A stretch of DNA of 64,000 nucleotides from contig NZ_BCRO01000010.1 in the NCBI RefSeq assembly GCF_001552635.1, positions 1 through 64,000 on the forward strand. The letters run 5' to 3'. The position numbers and the translations under genes are program-made. The notes beneath the pieces were generated by a model. It saw nothing but the letters and a program-made list of their open reading frames with translations. It did not search any database and had not been told where the DNA came from. This document shows positions 1-8,017 of this stretch, piece after piece. The stretch's first letter is position 1; every line of letters begins with the position of its first letter. The stretch is from Actinomadura hibisca NBRC 15177 (GTDB lineage: Bacteria > Actinomycetota > Actinomycetes > Streptosporangiales > Streptosporangiaceae).

Positions 1-1
1 C

Positions 2-136
2 CGCCGCCGCGCCGTCGAGCGGCTCGGCGAGCGGCACGCCGAGGCCGAGCGCCGCGCCGACGAGGCCGCCGAGCAGCGCGCCGTCGACGACCTGACCACC
101 CGCCGCCGCCCCACCCCCGGAAAGGAGAACCGATGA
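2..136 (+). CDS. fliJ: FliJ C-terminal end (partial)
   Basis: The frame open from base 2 encodes an Arg/Glu/Ala-rich helical tail and stops at 134-136, overlapping the ATG of the next gene by ATGA. FliJ is a small coiled-coil protein of the flagellar export ATPase complex whose C-terminus has this charged composition. The gene order (this tail, a wall hydrolase, fliK, flgD, flgE) matches a flagellar hook/export operon. The start lies outside the window, and the call rests on composition and context more than on a motif. Confidence 0.6.
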   Translation, partial: RRRAVERLGERHAEAERRADEAAEQRAVDDLTTRRRPTPGKENR

Positions 137-1158
137 CCGGCATCGCGGAGATCGCCTCGCGGGTCGTGCAGCTCCAGCAGATGCTGGCCCCCGCCGCCTC
201 GACCACCGCGTCCACCGGCGCCTCAACGGGGTTCGCCACCGCGCTGGACGACGCCGTGCAGGGCACCGGGACGACGGGCGGCACGAGCACGACCGGGACC
301 ACGGGCACGACCGGAACGAGCACGACGGGCGCGACGTCCGGGCAGGTCACGGGCCGCGACGTCGTCGCCGACGCCCGCCGCTACCTCGGCGTCCCCTACG
401 CGTGGGGCGGCACCAACCCCAAGGTCGGCCTGGACTGCTCGGGCCTCGTGCAGCGCGTCTACGCCGACCTCGGCATCAAGCTGCCCCGCGTCTCGCAGGA
501 CCAGGCGCACGCGGGCCGCAGCGTCCCCAGCCTCAGCCAGGCGCAGCCCGGCGACCTGCTCACCTTCGGCGACCCCGCCCACCACATCGGGATCTACGTC
601 GGCGACGGCAAGATGTTGCACGCCCCGCACACCGGCACCGTCGTCAAGATCGTGGATCTGGCGTCCTACGGCACCAAGCCCACCGCCATCCGGCGCGTCC
701 TGAGCGACCAGGCCGCCGCCGGGGTCTCCACGGCCGACGCCACCGGCGCGGCCGGGGCCGTGTCCGCGCAGGGCCTGAAGGGCGTCCCCTACGCCGACCT
801 GTTCGCGCAGGCCGGAGCCAAGCACGGGGTGTCGCCCGCGCTGCTGGCCGCCGTCGCCAAGACCGAGTCCAGCTTCAACCCCAGCGCCCGCAGCTCCGCC
901 GGTGCCGTCGGGCTGATGCAGTTCATGCCCGGCACCGCCCGCGGCCTCGGCATCGACCCGACCAACCCGGCGCAGGCCGTCGACGGCGCGGCCCGCCTGC
1001 TCAAGCACAACCTCAAGAGCCTCGGCTCCCTGCCGCTGGCGATCGCGGCCTACAACGCCGGTGAAGGCGCGGTGCAGCGCTACGGCGGCATCCCGCCCTA
1101 CGCCGAGACGCAGGCCTACGTGCGCAAGGTGCAGACCGCCATGAAGCAGTACAGCTAG
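133..1158 (+). CDS. NlpC/P60 peptidase - lytic transglycosylase fusion of the flagellar operon
   Basis: A 341-residue protein. After a Thr/Gly-rich linker (residues about 45-72) comes an NlpC/P60 endopeptidase domain (about 75-190) with catalytic Cys102 in GLDCSGLVQRVY and a His near 151 in HHIGIYVG. A goose-type soluble lytic transglycosylase domain follows (about 220-340), with Glu245 in KTESSFNPSA, then GLMQFMPGTA and AYNAGEGAV. It can therefore cut both the peptide and the glycan of peptidoglycan. Its place between fliJ and fliK suggests it opens the wall for the rod and hook, the job FlgJ does in proteobacteria. There is no classical signal peptide, so export by the flagellar apparatus is possible. 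AAAGGAG precedes the ATG. Confidence 0.9.
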   Translation: MTGIAEIASRVVQLQQMLAPAASTTASTGASTGFATALDDAVQGTGTTGGTSTTGTTGTTGTSTTGATSGQVTGRDVVADARRYLGVPYAWGGTNPKVGLDCSGLVQRVYADLGIKLPRVSQDQAHAGRSVPSLSQAQPGDLLTFGDPAHHIGIYVGDGKMLHAPHTGTVVKIVDLASYGTKPTAIRRVLSDQAAAGVSTADATGAAGAVSAQGLKGVPYADLFAQAGAKHGVSPALLAAVAKTESSFNPSARSSAGAVGLMQFMPGTARGLGIDPTNPAQAVDGAARLLKHNLKSLGSLPLAIAAYNAGEGAVQRYGGIPPYAETQAYVRKVQTAMKQYS

Positions 1159-1166
1159 GAGAGCAG

Positions 1167-2399
1167 ATGACGATGCCTTCGCTTCCGCGAGCGATCCCGC
1201 ACGCGGCTCCCCATGCGGCCACCCGCGCCGCCGGGGCGGCCCGGAACCCGTCGCCCGACGGGTCCGCCGCCGCGCCCGGCGGTGAGGGGGGCGACGCCTT
1301 CCTGGCGGCGCTGATGGCGATGATGGGCGGCGGTGGCGGCACCGCCGTCCCGATGGACGCGGGCGTGCCCGTGGCCACCGCCGAGACGGGCCTGACCAGC
1401 GTCGGCACGGTCGGCACCGGGCTGCCCGCCATCCCGGTGGAGACCGCCGTGCCGGACACCACGCCGAACGTCGTTCCGACTGACACGCCCGACGTCCCGC
1501 CGAGCATCCCGACCCCGGTCCTCAAGGACGGCCTCCCCCTGCCCCCGCAGCAGGACCAGGACGGCCCTGTTGCACCCCCCACGGGCGCACCGGTCACCAC
1601 GCCGCTCACCAGCGCCCCGGCGCCCACCACGCTGCCGACGACACCGGCGATGCCGCCCGCCGTGGCGTTCGCGCTGTCCCCGGCCGTCGCCGTGCCGGTG
1701 GACGTCCCGCAGGACCCGACCGCCGCGCCGCAGCCCGCCCCGACCGAGCCGGTGGACGCCACCGCTCCCACCGCACCCGTCCCCACCGCCCCTGACGGCG
1801 GCGCGGGCACCGGCGGCGCGGACGCCGGAACCGGCGACGGCACCACGCCGGGCGAGGACCGGTCCGCCGCCGCGCCGCCCGTCGCCACCGAGCCGACGGC
1901 CGCCCCCCTGCCCACGGCCCCTGCCGCCCCGGTGACGCAGGTGGCGCCCGTCGAGCAGCCGGACGCCCCGGCCGCACCGGCCCCGGCCTCCCCGCCCGCC
2001 GTCCAGCTCGCGGTGCGCATCCTGCCGCTCCGCCAGGAGGCCGACGGCATCCACCGCCTCACCGTCCACCTGCACCCGGCCGACCTCGGCCCGGTCAGCG
2101 TCGTCGCCGAGATCATCGACGGGTCGGTCCACCTGCGCCTGCACGGCGACAGCGACGCCGCCCACGACGCGCTGGACGCGGCCCTGCCCGACCTGCGGCG
2201 CGAGCTGGAGGACGGCGGGTTCAGCTCGTGCTCGCTGGACCTGCGGCGCGAGGGCCCGCGCGAGCAGTTCGGCCGCCAGGCCCAGCCCGGACCCCGGCCC
2301 GAGGCGCCCACCGCCCAGGCCGCCGCACCGGCCGTGCCCGCCGATCCCGGAGAACCCGAGGTCCGGTCCGGAGCACGCCTCATCAACGTCCGTCTCTGA
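1167..2399 (+). CDS. fliK: Flagellar hook-length control protein FliK
   Basis: A 410-residue protein with a long Pro/Ala/Thr-rich, low-complexity first part (to about residue 270) and a conserved C-terminal Flg_hook domain (about 275-360). The domain contains LTVHLHPADLGPVSVV, the typical pattern of the substrate-specificity switch domain. FliK measures hook length and switches the export gate from hook to filament substrates. The gene starts 8 nt after the hydrolase stop, with GGAGAGC as ribosome site, and is followed 15 nt later by flgD. The N-terminal part is disordered, as expected for a ruler. Confidence 0.88.
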   Translation: MTMPSLPRAIPHAAPHAATRAAGAARNPSPDGSAAAPGGEGGDAFLAALMAMMGGGGGTAVPMDAGVPVATAETGLTSVGTVGTGLPAIPVETAVPDTTPNVVPTDTPDVPPSIPTPVLKDGLPLPPQQDQDGPVAPPTGAPVTTPLTSAPAPTTLPTTPAMPPAVAFALSPAVAVPVDVPQDPTAAPQPAPTEPVDATAPTAPVPTAPDGGAGTGGADAGTGDGTTPGEDRSAAAPPVATEPTAAPLPTAPAAPVTQVAPVEQPDAPAAPAPASPPAVQLAVRILPLRQEADGIHRLTVHLHPADLGPVSVVAEIIDGSVHLRLHGDSDAAHDALDAALPDLRRELEDGGFSSCSLDLRREGPREQFGRQAQPGPRPEAPTAQAAAPAVPADPGEPEVRSGARLINVRL

Positions 2400-2414
2400 C
2401 CGAAAGGGAACTGC

Positions 2415-2840
2415 GTGACCACCCCGATCAACGCGGCCTCGGCCGCCTACGCCCAGCCCACGGCCACCACGTCCAGCGGCCATGAGATGGACAAGGACAC
2501 CTTCCTGAAACTGCTGGTCGCGCAGATGCGCTACCAGGACCCGAGCAAGCCCGCCGACCCGACCGCCTTCATCAGCCAGACCGCCCAGTTCACCGAGGTG
2601 GAGAAGCTGGGGGAGCTGGCCGATCTGGCCGCCCTGCAGACCAGCCTGCTCGCGTCCCAGCACATGCTGGCCGCGGCCAACCTCGTCGGCAAGACCGTCA
2701 GCTACACCGGATCGGACGGCACGGAGGCCGTCGGTGTGGTGCGGTCCGCCGCAGTCTCCGGCAGCAGTCCGACCCTACGGGTCGGGGACACGGATGTTCC
2801 GCTGTCATCGGTCAAGGAAATCCGCACCACCGACTCGTAA
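2415..2840 (+). CDS. flgD: Flagellar hook capping protein FlgD
   Basis: A 141-residue protein with a GTG start behind AAAGGGAA. It has the FlgD N-terminal signature: MDKDTFLKLLVAQMRYQDP, then TAFISQTAQFTEVEKL. FlgD caps the growing hook and guides FlgE assembly. The C-terminal tudor/Fn-like region of longer FlgD proteins is reduced to a short beta segment (about residues 95-140), which is common in short Gram-positive versions. It lies between fliK and flgE in one operon. Confidence 0.92.
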   Translation: MTTPINAASAAYAQPTATTSSGHEMDKDTFLKLLVAQMRYQDPSKPADPTAFISQTAQFTEVEKLGELADLAALQTSLLASQHMLAAANLVGKTVSYTGSDGTEAVGVVRSAAVSGSSPTLRVGDTDVPLSSVKEIRTTDS

Positions 2841-2851
2841 GGAAACACGAC

Positions 2852-3682
2852 ATGCTGCGCTCCCTCTACTCCGGCATCAGCGGCCTGAGCGTCCACCAGC
2901 AGAAGATGGACGTCACCGCCAACAACATCGCCAACGTCAACTCCGTCGGCTTCAAGACCTCCCAGACCATCTTCGAGGACACCCTCAGCCAGATGGTCCG
3001 CGCCGGCGGCGCCCCCGGCGCCGACACCGGCGGCACCAACCCCGCCCAGGTCGGCCTCGGCGTCCGCATGGCGGGCATCAGCACCAACTTCGGCCAGGGC
3101 GCCGCCCAGACCACCGGCCGCACCACCGACCTGATGATCCAGGGCGACGGCTTCATGGTGGTCCGCAACGGCGGCGAGGACGTCTACACCCGCGCCGGGT
3201 CGTTCAGCTTCGACGCCGCCGGCGTGCTCGTCTCCCCGGACGGCAACCCGGTGCGGGGCTGGAACACCACCAGCGGCGCCATCGACGACACCGCCCCGCT
3301 GGAGGACGTGCACCTTCCGGCCGGCGTGACGCTCCAGTCCTACAGCATCTCCCAGGACGGCTCGCTGATCGGCGTCTACCCCGACGGCACCAAGCAGGCG
3401 TTCGGCCGCGTCGCGCTGGCCAACTTCACCAACCCGGGCGGCCTGGAGAAGGTCGGCAACTCGCTGTACCGCACCAGCGTCAACTCCGGCGAGGCGCAGA
3501 TCGGCACCGCCGGCGGCGGGGGCCGCGGCACCGTGCAGTCCGGCGCGCTGGAGATGTCCAACGTCGACCTGGCGCAGGAGTTCACCAACCTGATCGTCGC
3601 CCAGCGCGGCTTCCAGGCCAACACCAAGGTGATCAGCACCTCCGACGAGCTGCTGAACGACCTGGTCAACCTCAAGCGCTGA
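2852..3682 (+). CDS. flgE: Flagellar hook protein FlgE (FlgE/FlgG family)
   Basis: A 276-residue axial protein. The N-terminal flagellar rod motif MLRSLYSGISGLSVHQQKMD is followed by TANNIANVNSVGFK. A central LMIQGDGFMVV segment follows, and the C-terminal helix ends in AQRGFQANTKVISTSDELLN. All of this is standard for hook/rod proteins that self-assemble beneath the filament. At this length it resembles FlgG as much as FlgE. Its place right after flgD favours the hook protein. It is the last gene before a strong terminator, so motA/motB and the rest of the export genes lie elsewhere. Confidence 0.8.
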   Translation: MLRSLYSGISGLSVHQQKMDVTANNIANVNSVGFKTSQTIFEDTLSQMVRAGGAPGADTGGTNPAQVGLGVRMAGISTNFGQGAAQTTGRTTDLMIQGDGFMVVRNGGEDVYTRAGSFSFDAAGVLVSPDGNPVRGWNTTSGAIDDTAPLEDVHLPAGVTLQSYSISQDGSLIGVYPDGTKQAFGRVALANFTNPGGLEKVGNSLYRTSVNSGEAQIGTAGGGGRGTVQSGALEMSNVDLAQEFTNLIVAQRGFQANTKVISTSDELLNDLVNLKR

Positions 3683-3700
3683 CGGTAGGCGCACCGAACC

Positions 3701-3745
3701 GGCCGGGGCCGGGACCCGCACGGAGGGTCCCGGCCCCGGCCTTTT
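3701..3745 (+). terminator. Rho-independent terminator of the hook operon
   Basis: A perfect 17-bp inverted repeat (3701-3717 with 3725-3741), a 7-nt loop and then TTTT. It lies 18 nt after the flgE stop and also faces the end of the minus-strand gene at 3761. Confidence 0.9.
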
Positions 3746-3760
3746 CGCGGTGCGGAGGCG

Positions 3761-4651
3761 TCAGGGGCGGCCGGGGACCGGCAGGCCGAGCGCGGCGACG
3801 CAGGGGTCCAGCAGGCGCGCCGCCAGCTCGTCGTCCACCAGGTCGGCGACCGTGAGGACCTGGACGGCCCCGCTCAGCAGGTTCCACACCCCGCCCGCCC
3901 GGTCCGACAGCGGGATGTCGGCCGCGTCGACGGCCTGGACCAGCCGCAGCTGGGCGTCGGCGGCGGCCCGCACCCGGTCGGCGGTGTGCACGGCCCAGGT
4001 GGCGGCGTGCACCGCCTGCGACCAGGACACGGCGTCGGAACGGGCCCGGTCGGCGGCGGCGCGCAGGCGCTCCAGCCCGGCCGCACCGAGGGTGCGCAGG
4101 CGCTCGCAGAGCGCGGTGACGGCGGTGTCCCGGGGCGAGCGCTCGATCCGCGGCGCGCCCAGCGCGCGGGAGGCGAGCAGCCAGCCGACGGCGAGCCGCC
4201 GCCGCGTGTCGGCCGGGAGCAGCTCGCGCAGGTAGGCGGCCATCACCGCGTCGCAGACGACGGCGGTGGCGCGGGCGGCCTCGTCCTCCTGGAGCCAGGT
4301 GGTGTCGTCCTTGCACCAGGTCCAGTCGAACACGTCCTGGCGCACGCAGCGCAGCAGCGCGTCGGCGGAGCCGATGGGCGCGGCCTCCAGCACCGCGAGC
4401 GCGCCCGAGAGCGGCGTGTCCGCCAGCCCGCGCAGGGCGGGCCGCAGCTGGATCGCCGCGTCGATGTCGCGCCACAACCGGGCGCGGACCTCGTCGGCGG
4501 GCAGGGCCCGCGCGAGCGCCGGCAGGTCGTCGGAAGTGAACCAGAGGGCACGTTCCAGGACGGCCGCCGTCGCCGCGCCACCGTCCAGCCGCGTCAGGTC
4601 GAAACCGAGGACCGGCGCGCTCACCAGCGAATACATGGGTTCAGTGTGCAC
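3761..4651 (-). CDS. Protein of unknown function, Ala/Leu/Arg-rich, helical
   Basis: I do not recognise this 296-residue protein. It has no signal peptide or membrane segment. It is predicted mostly helical, with a central WTWCKDDTTWLQEDE segment and an Arg/Ala-rich second half. It is convergent with the hook operon and shares its terminator. Upstream, 4688-4703 holds an inverted repeat that could be an operator. A CTCAG box also lies upstream (about 4674-4678 on the minus strand), but the matching -10 position is CACTGA and too close to the ATG. Membership of the motility regulon is therefore not supported. Confidence 0.6.
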   Translation of the reverse strand: MHTEPMYSLVSAPVLGFDLTRLDGGAATAAVLERALWFTSDDLPALARALPADEVRARLWRDIDAAIQLRPALRGLADTPLSGALAVLEAAPIGSADALLRCVRQDVFDWTWCKDDTTWLQEDEAARATAVVCDAVMAAYLRELLPADTRRRLAVGWLLASRALGAPRIERSPRDTAVTALCERLRTLGAAGLERLRAAADRARSDAVSWSQAVHAATWAVHTADRVRAAADAQLRLVQAVDAADIPLSDRAGGVWNLLSGAVQVLTVADLVDDELAARLLDPCVAALGLPVPGRP

Positions 4652-4687
4652 CGTGTTAACGCTGAGTTGCCAATTTTAGGCAAAGAT

Positions 4688-4703
4688 TGACTACAAGTAG
4701 TCA
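4688..4703. promoter_or_regulatory. Inverted repeat upstream of the unknown gene
   Basis: TGACTAC-AA-GTAGTCA: 7-bp arms with a 2-nt centre, 37 bp upstream of the start of the minus-strand gene and beyond the end of the LysR-like gene. It is a plausible binding site for a dimeric regulator. Which regulator is unknown. Confidence 0.4.
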
Positions 4704-4729
4704 CAAGGTCGCTGTGGGCGTGCGGGCCG

Positions 4730-5407
4730 TCACGCCCGGCGGCGCTTCGGGCGACGCTTGGGAGCGGACTGCTTCTGCGCGGGCTTCTTGCGAGCGGGCG
4801 GTTGAGGGGCACGGCCACGGGAGCTGTTGGGGGTGCGACCGCGGACGATCCCGATCAGCTCCTCCATGAGATCGCTCGTCTCGGCCTCCAGCCAGGCCAG
4901 GCCGATCTGGGACTGCGGGGCGTCGGTCACGGCGCGGTAGGTGACGTCCTTGCGGTGGTGCAGGCGGGCCAGGGACTGGGGGAGCGGCAGGACACCGGCC
5001 TGCGCCGCCACCAGCTCGATCGCCTCAGCGGTGCTCTGGGGGCGGGTGAAGGCGGGCTGCCCGGGGCGCTCGTCCCAGGTCAGGACCTCGTCGAGCGGCT
5101 CGAACACGTCCTCGTCGGCGAGATCGGCGAGCGTCACCTCCTCCACCGCGGCCACCGCGTGGTCCTTCGGCACCACCACCACGGTCGTCTCCAGGTACAG
5201 CGGGATCACGTGGAGGGCCTCGCGGTCGACGGGCAGGCGCACGAACGCCGCGTCCACGCCACCGTCCCGCAGCAGGGGGACGATCTCGGCGGCGGGCGTC
5301 TGGACCAGCCGGAGCGGCACCTCCCGCACCCGCTCGGCCCACACCCCGGCCCATTTCGCGGGCGTCACGCCCGGCGCGTAGGCCAGCCGGAACTCAGCAT
5401 CGGTCAC
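4730..5407 (-). CDS. LysR-type substrate-binding domain protein without HTH, basic C-terminal tail
   Basis: A 225-residue protein that begins directly with a LysR ligand-binding fold: EFRLAYAPGVTP, then DAAFVRLPVDREALHVIPLY, and PQSTAEAIELVAAQAGVLPLP. The N-terminal winged helix-turn-helix of LysR regulators is absent and no upstream frame supplies one. The last 35 residues or so are a Lys/Arg/Pro-rich tail that could bind nucleic acid. It diverges from the DUF5997 gene across 54 bp; to my knowledge this pair recurs in actinomycetes. Its function is not established. Confidence 0.8.
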   Translation of the reverse strand: MTDAEFRLAYAPGVTPAKWAGVWAERVREVPLRLVQTPAAEIVPLLRDGGVDAAFVRLPVDREALHVIPLYLETTVVVVPKDHAVAAVEEVTLADLADEDVFEPLDEVLTWDERPGQPAFTRPQSTAEAIELVAAQAGVLPLPQSLARLHHRKDVTYRAVTDAPQSQIGLAWLEAETSDLMEELIGIVRGRTPNSSRGRAPQPPARKKPAQKQSAPKRRPKRRRA

Positions 5408-5461
5408 GCCCTCAGCCTAGTCACGTCCGGACGGCCCCCTCGCGCTGGCTACCCTTGGGGC

Positions 5462-5845
5462 ATGAGCACGTCCAGGGCGAAGACCCCGCAGACCATGAAG
5501 CCCGTGACCGCGGCCAAGAAGCTGGGGATCCTGCTGTCGGCAGCGCCCGCCGAGTTCCAGGAGGGCGTCGTCTCCCGGGACGAGCTGAACGCGCTCCAGG
5601 CCGACCCGCCGTCCTGGCTCGCCGACCTGCGCCGCGACGGGCCGCACCCCCGCCAGGTCATCGCCGCCAAGCTCCGCGTCTCCGCCTCGGGCCTGGCCCG
5701 CGCGGGCATCGCGGGCCCCCTCACCACCGCCGAGATCGAGGCCCTGAAGGCCGAGAGGCCCGAGTGGCTGGAGCGCGAGCAGGCGACCCAGGCCGAGGTC
5801 CGCCGGGAGGAGCTCCGCCTCAAGGAGCAGCGCGCCAAGAGCTGA
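5462..5845 (+). CDS. DUF5997 family protein
   Basis: A 127-residue soluble protein. It contains KPVTAAKKLGILL, EFQEGVVSRDELNALQ, PPSWLADLRRDGPHPR and a Glu/Arg-rich end, features I associate with the actinobacterial DUF5997 family. The LTTAEIEAL segment and basic stretches suggest a small helical nucleic-acid-associated protein, but no activity is known. The ATG at 5462 matches the family start; the longer upstream frame is a shadow of the opposite gene. It is divergent from the LysR-like gene. Confidence 0.8.
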   Translation: MSTSRAKTPQTMKPVTAAKKLGILLSAAPAEFQEGVVSRDELNALQADPPSWLADLRRDGPHPRQVIAAKLRVSASGLARAGIAGPLTTAEIEALKAERPEWLEREQATQAEVRREELRLKEQRAKS

Positions 5846-6024
5846 CCCATCTCTGGCCCTTGGCCGCGAGCCGGGAACAACCGGGCCCGCACCGGGGTTG
5901 TAGAGGCTGGCCGGCGTGCCTGGTGTCCCCGGGCCTCACCTTTCGCCTTCGCGGAGTTCCGTCCGGCTGGAGCCGCGTTGCGCCTTTCGCCGAGAGGCGA
6001 CCCGCACACCGGCCATGAACGTGA

Positions 6025-6060
6025 CCAGAGCCCCACCGACGGAGGTCGGCGGGGCTCTGG
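6025..6060 (+). terminator. Hairpin, probable terminator
   Basis: Arms 6025-6040 and 6045-6060 pair with one A-C mismatch around a GGAG loop, followed by CATTT. It lies 180 bp after the DUF5997 stop and may end that transcript. Confidence 0.55.
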
Positions 6061-6181
6061 CATTTCCCGGAGGCCAGGAAAGCACCGATCACCTGGCTCT
6101 GCCCTCACCCGCCGCGACGTCATGCGGGATCCTCCTGGTGATCATCGCCAGAAGTCTGTGAGTCTTCTCGGAACATGCAGC

Positions 6182-6210
6182 GGCCCCGGCGGGACATACC
6201 CGCCGGGGCC
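6182..6210 (-). terminator. Hairpin downstream of the GntR gene
   Basis: A perfect 12-bp stem (6182-6193 with 6199-6210) with a 5-nt loop, 40 bp beyond the GntR stop codon on the minus strand. It has no T-tract, as is common in G+C-rich genomes. Confidence 0.6.
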
Positions 6211-6249
6211 AATGAGCCGGTCAGGCGTCGGCCATTATCAGCTCGTGGG

Positions 6250-7014
6250 CTACTGCTGCTTGATCTGGACGCGGTAGATGAACTCGCCCCACAGATGCAC
6301 CGGGCCACGGTGCCAGGACACTTCGACGGCGCGGCCGTTGGCGTCGTAGGCGACGTGGTAGAGCTCGAACACCGGCTGATCGTCCTGGAGGGCGAAGTAC
6401 TCCTGCTCCTTCCCCGTCGGGGGGCGCGACAGCGTCAGGTACTCGTCGGCGTAGACCTCTTCGTGCCCGAGTTCCTTCATCCGGGTGAGCATTCCGCCGG
6501 TCGGCTGGGTGAGGTCTTCGAGCTGCGTGCCGAACGCGATGTCGCCGGGGATGTAGGACGGGGCCTTCTGGACCAGGATGTCGTCGGCGTACATATCGCG
6601 GTCGCGGACTAGGACTTCCACGTTGGGGTCGATGCCCAGGAGGTCGGCAATCCTGGAGGGCGGCACCTCACGGCGCACGCTGGCTTCTGAGCGCGGCGTC
6701 ATTCCCTGGCGGCGCACCTCGGCGGCGAAACCCCCGCGATCTTCGACGCGCTTCGTCTCCGTGTACCGGTCGCGTGCGTCCCTGGTGATCTGAGCCATGT
6801 AGGTCACCTTCGTCTTTCGTCCTTGGCCAAGGCTGATCAAGCCCTGCCTGCGTAGTCCTTGCAGTGCGCGGTTGATGGTGCTGTCGCTCACGCTGAACTC
6901 GGCCGCGAGCGTGCGCTGGCTGGGGAAGACCGAACCTCTTGGGTGCGGTGAGTTCTCCCTGAGAATCCGGTCCCGCAAGACCGCCGCGATGTCGTTGGCG
7001 CTCAGACCCGCCAT
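6250..7014 (-). CDS. GntR-family regulator (HutC/UTRA type)
   Basis: A 254-residue protein. An N-terminal winged HTH (about 1-75) has VFPSQRTLAAEFSVSDSTIN and ALQGLRRQGLISLGQGR. A UTRA-like ligand domain (about 90-250) includes LGIDPNVEVLVRDRDMYAD and a closing AVEVSWHRGPVHLWGEFIYR. HutC-type GntR proteins repress divergent genes and release DNA on binding a small molecule. It is divergent from the run of small genes starting at 7270. Inverted repeats in the shared region (7063-7111) are the likely operators. Confidence 0.85.
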   Translation of the reverse strand: MAGLSANDIAAVLRDRILRENSPHPRGSVFPSQRTLAAEFSVSDSTINRALQGLRRQGLISLGQGRKTKVTYMAQITRDARDRYTETKRVEDRGGFAAEVRRQGMTPRSEASVRREVPPSRIADLLGIDPNVEVLVRDRDMYADDILVQKAPSYIPGDIAFGTQLEDLTQPTGGMLTRMKELGHEEVYADEYLTLSRPPTGKEQEYFALQDDQPVFELYHVAYDANGRAVEVSWHRGPVHLWGEFIYRVQIKQQ

Positions 7015-7062
7015 GCGCCTTGCTCCTCCACTTGCAGGTTCCCCGATCAGTTAGGGCAAACA

Positions 7063-7111
7063 TTCACTCAGTGAACGAACTGAATGAAGCTCATACCCCT
7101 TTCCGTATGAG
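7063..7111. promoter_or_regulatory. Paired inverted repeats, likely GntR operators
   Basis: TTCAC-TCA-GTGAA at 7063-7075, and CTCATAC (7090-7096) paired with GTATGAG (7105-7111) across 8 nt. Both lie between the GntR gene and the divergent 7270 gene. A TTGACC box at 7115-7120 on the plus strand could be a -35 element. That these bind the adjacent GntR protein is inference. Confidence 0.5.
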
Positions 7112-7269
7112 TCGTTGACCTCCCCGTCCCGGTTCGGCGACTGTGAGCAACACAGTAAACGTTTAAGCAGTGAATCACACCGACGGCAGGCGAGGCCAGA
7201 AACCCCCAAGACCGGAGCATCTTGCCCCACCCGCTGTCATGCCCCTCCGCACTGAGACAGAGGACAGCC

Positions 7270-7599
7270 ATGAGCTTCGACGCTCGGAAACGGGCCCCCG
7301 CCTGCCCGATCGACACTCCCCAGACGAACGCCGCTTCCGGCAGCGACGAGGAGGTGTTGTTGGTGGAGCTGGCCGAAGCGCTTCGCGGGCTCGGTGAGAA
7401 GGCCAATGTGCGGAGGGTGATCGGTGGGCCTCCGGTGCTGGACGTCTCCGGGGCGGTCTCGCGCCTGAACGAGCGGATCGAGACGGGCCGTCGCCCGGAC
7501 GGCACGGTGGTCGCGCGGTTCTCCTGGGGCGAGGACCTGCCCGCCGACGTCGATCAGGCCGCCGTGATGGTGCGGCGCGTGATCAATCCGGCGGTCTGA
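7270..7599 (+). CDS. Small hypothetical protein
   Basis: 109 residues from the ATG at 7270; longer upstream starts lack a ribosome site, while GAGG lies at about 7259. The protein is acidic and soluble, with the segment EEVLLVELAEALRGLGEKAN and a conserved-looking SWGEDLPADVD. It is unrecognised. It is the first gene of a tightly packed plus-strand run (7270-9428) in which stops and starts overlap or abut. Confidence 0.6.
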   Translation: MSFDARKRAPACPIDTPQTNAASGSDEEVLLVELAEALRGLGEKANVRRVIGGPPVLDVSGAVSRLNERIETGRRPDGTVVARFSWGEDLPADVDQAAVMVRRVINPAV

Positions 7600-7600
7600 G

Positions 7601-8017
7601 ATGTCAGGAAAGCACACGGCCACGAGGCGCAATGAGCCCGCGCCGCCCCTGCCTCACATCGAGGTGACCTACGTGGCGCTCGCGGTGCCCAACGGGGAGC
7701 GCCTGACGTACCTGACGCACTTGGCGAAGCGGTTGGGGCCGAGGGTGGCCACGCACTTTGAGCACCAGCGGCACGAGGTCGTTCTTGCCGTCGTGGCCTT
7801 CAACCCTCCGCCGAGTGGGGGTGAGCTGATCCCGGTCGCGGGTCTGACGGTGCGTTGCGTCTACGAAGACAAGCAGTGGTGGTTCGCGCGAGGTGGCGAC
7901 GGCATCCGGTTCGCCGCTGCGAACGACTTGGACACGGCGGCGGTGACCATCTTCGGCGAGCTGGACAAGCAGATCGCCGAACGCCCGGCCCCGGCTGGTC
8001 AGGTGGTCGCGGCGTGA
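7601..8017 (+). CDS. Hypothetical protein
   Basis: 138 residues, starting one base after the previous stop and overlapping the next gene by GTGA. It has a beta-rich, tryptophan-containing middle (VRCVYEDKQWWFARGGDG) and no signal peptide or membrane segment. It is unrecognised and probably translated by coupling. Confidence 0.6.
   Translation: MSGKHTATRRNEPAPPLPHIEVTYVALAVPNGERLTYLTHLAKRLGPRVATHFEHQRHEVVLAVVAFNPPPSGGELIPVAGLTVRCVYEDKQWWFARGGDGIRFAAANDLDTAAVTIFGELDKQIAERPAPAGQVVAA

Larger units (their letters stand above)
5846..6249. other. 404-bp intergenic region with two hairpins, no gene seen
   Basis: It lies between the DUF5997 gene and the convergent GntR gene. Apart from the two hairpins listed separately (6025-6060 and 6182-6210) I see no tRNA, no ORF with convincing codon use and no attachment-site repeat. 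Confidence 0.6.

Noticed and set aside
4651..4678. CTCAG box upstream of the unknown gene at 3761 as an eighth motility promoter
   Set aside because: The position 15 nt on reads CACTGAAC, lacks the CGA core and is adjacent to the start codon.
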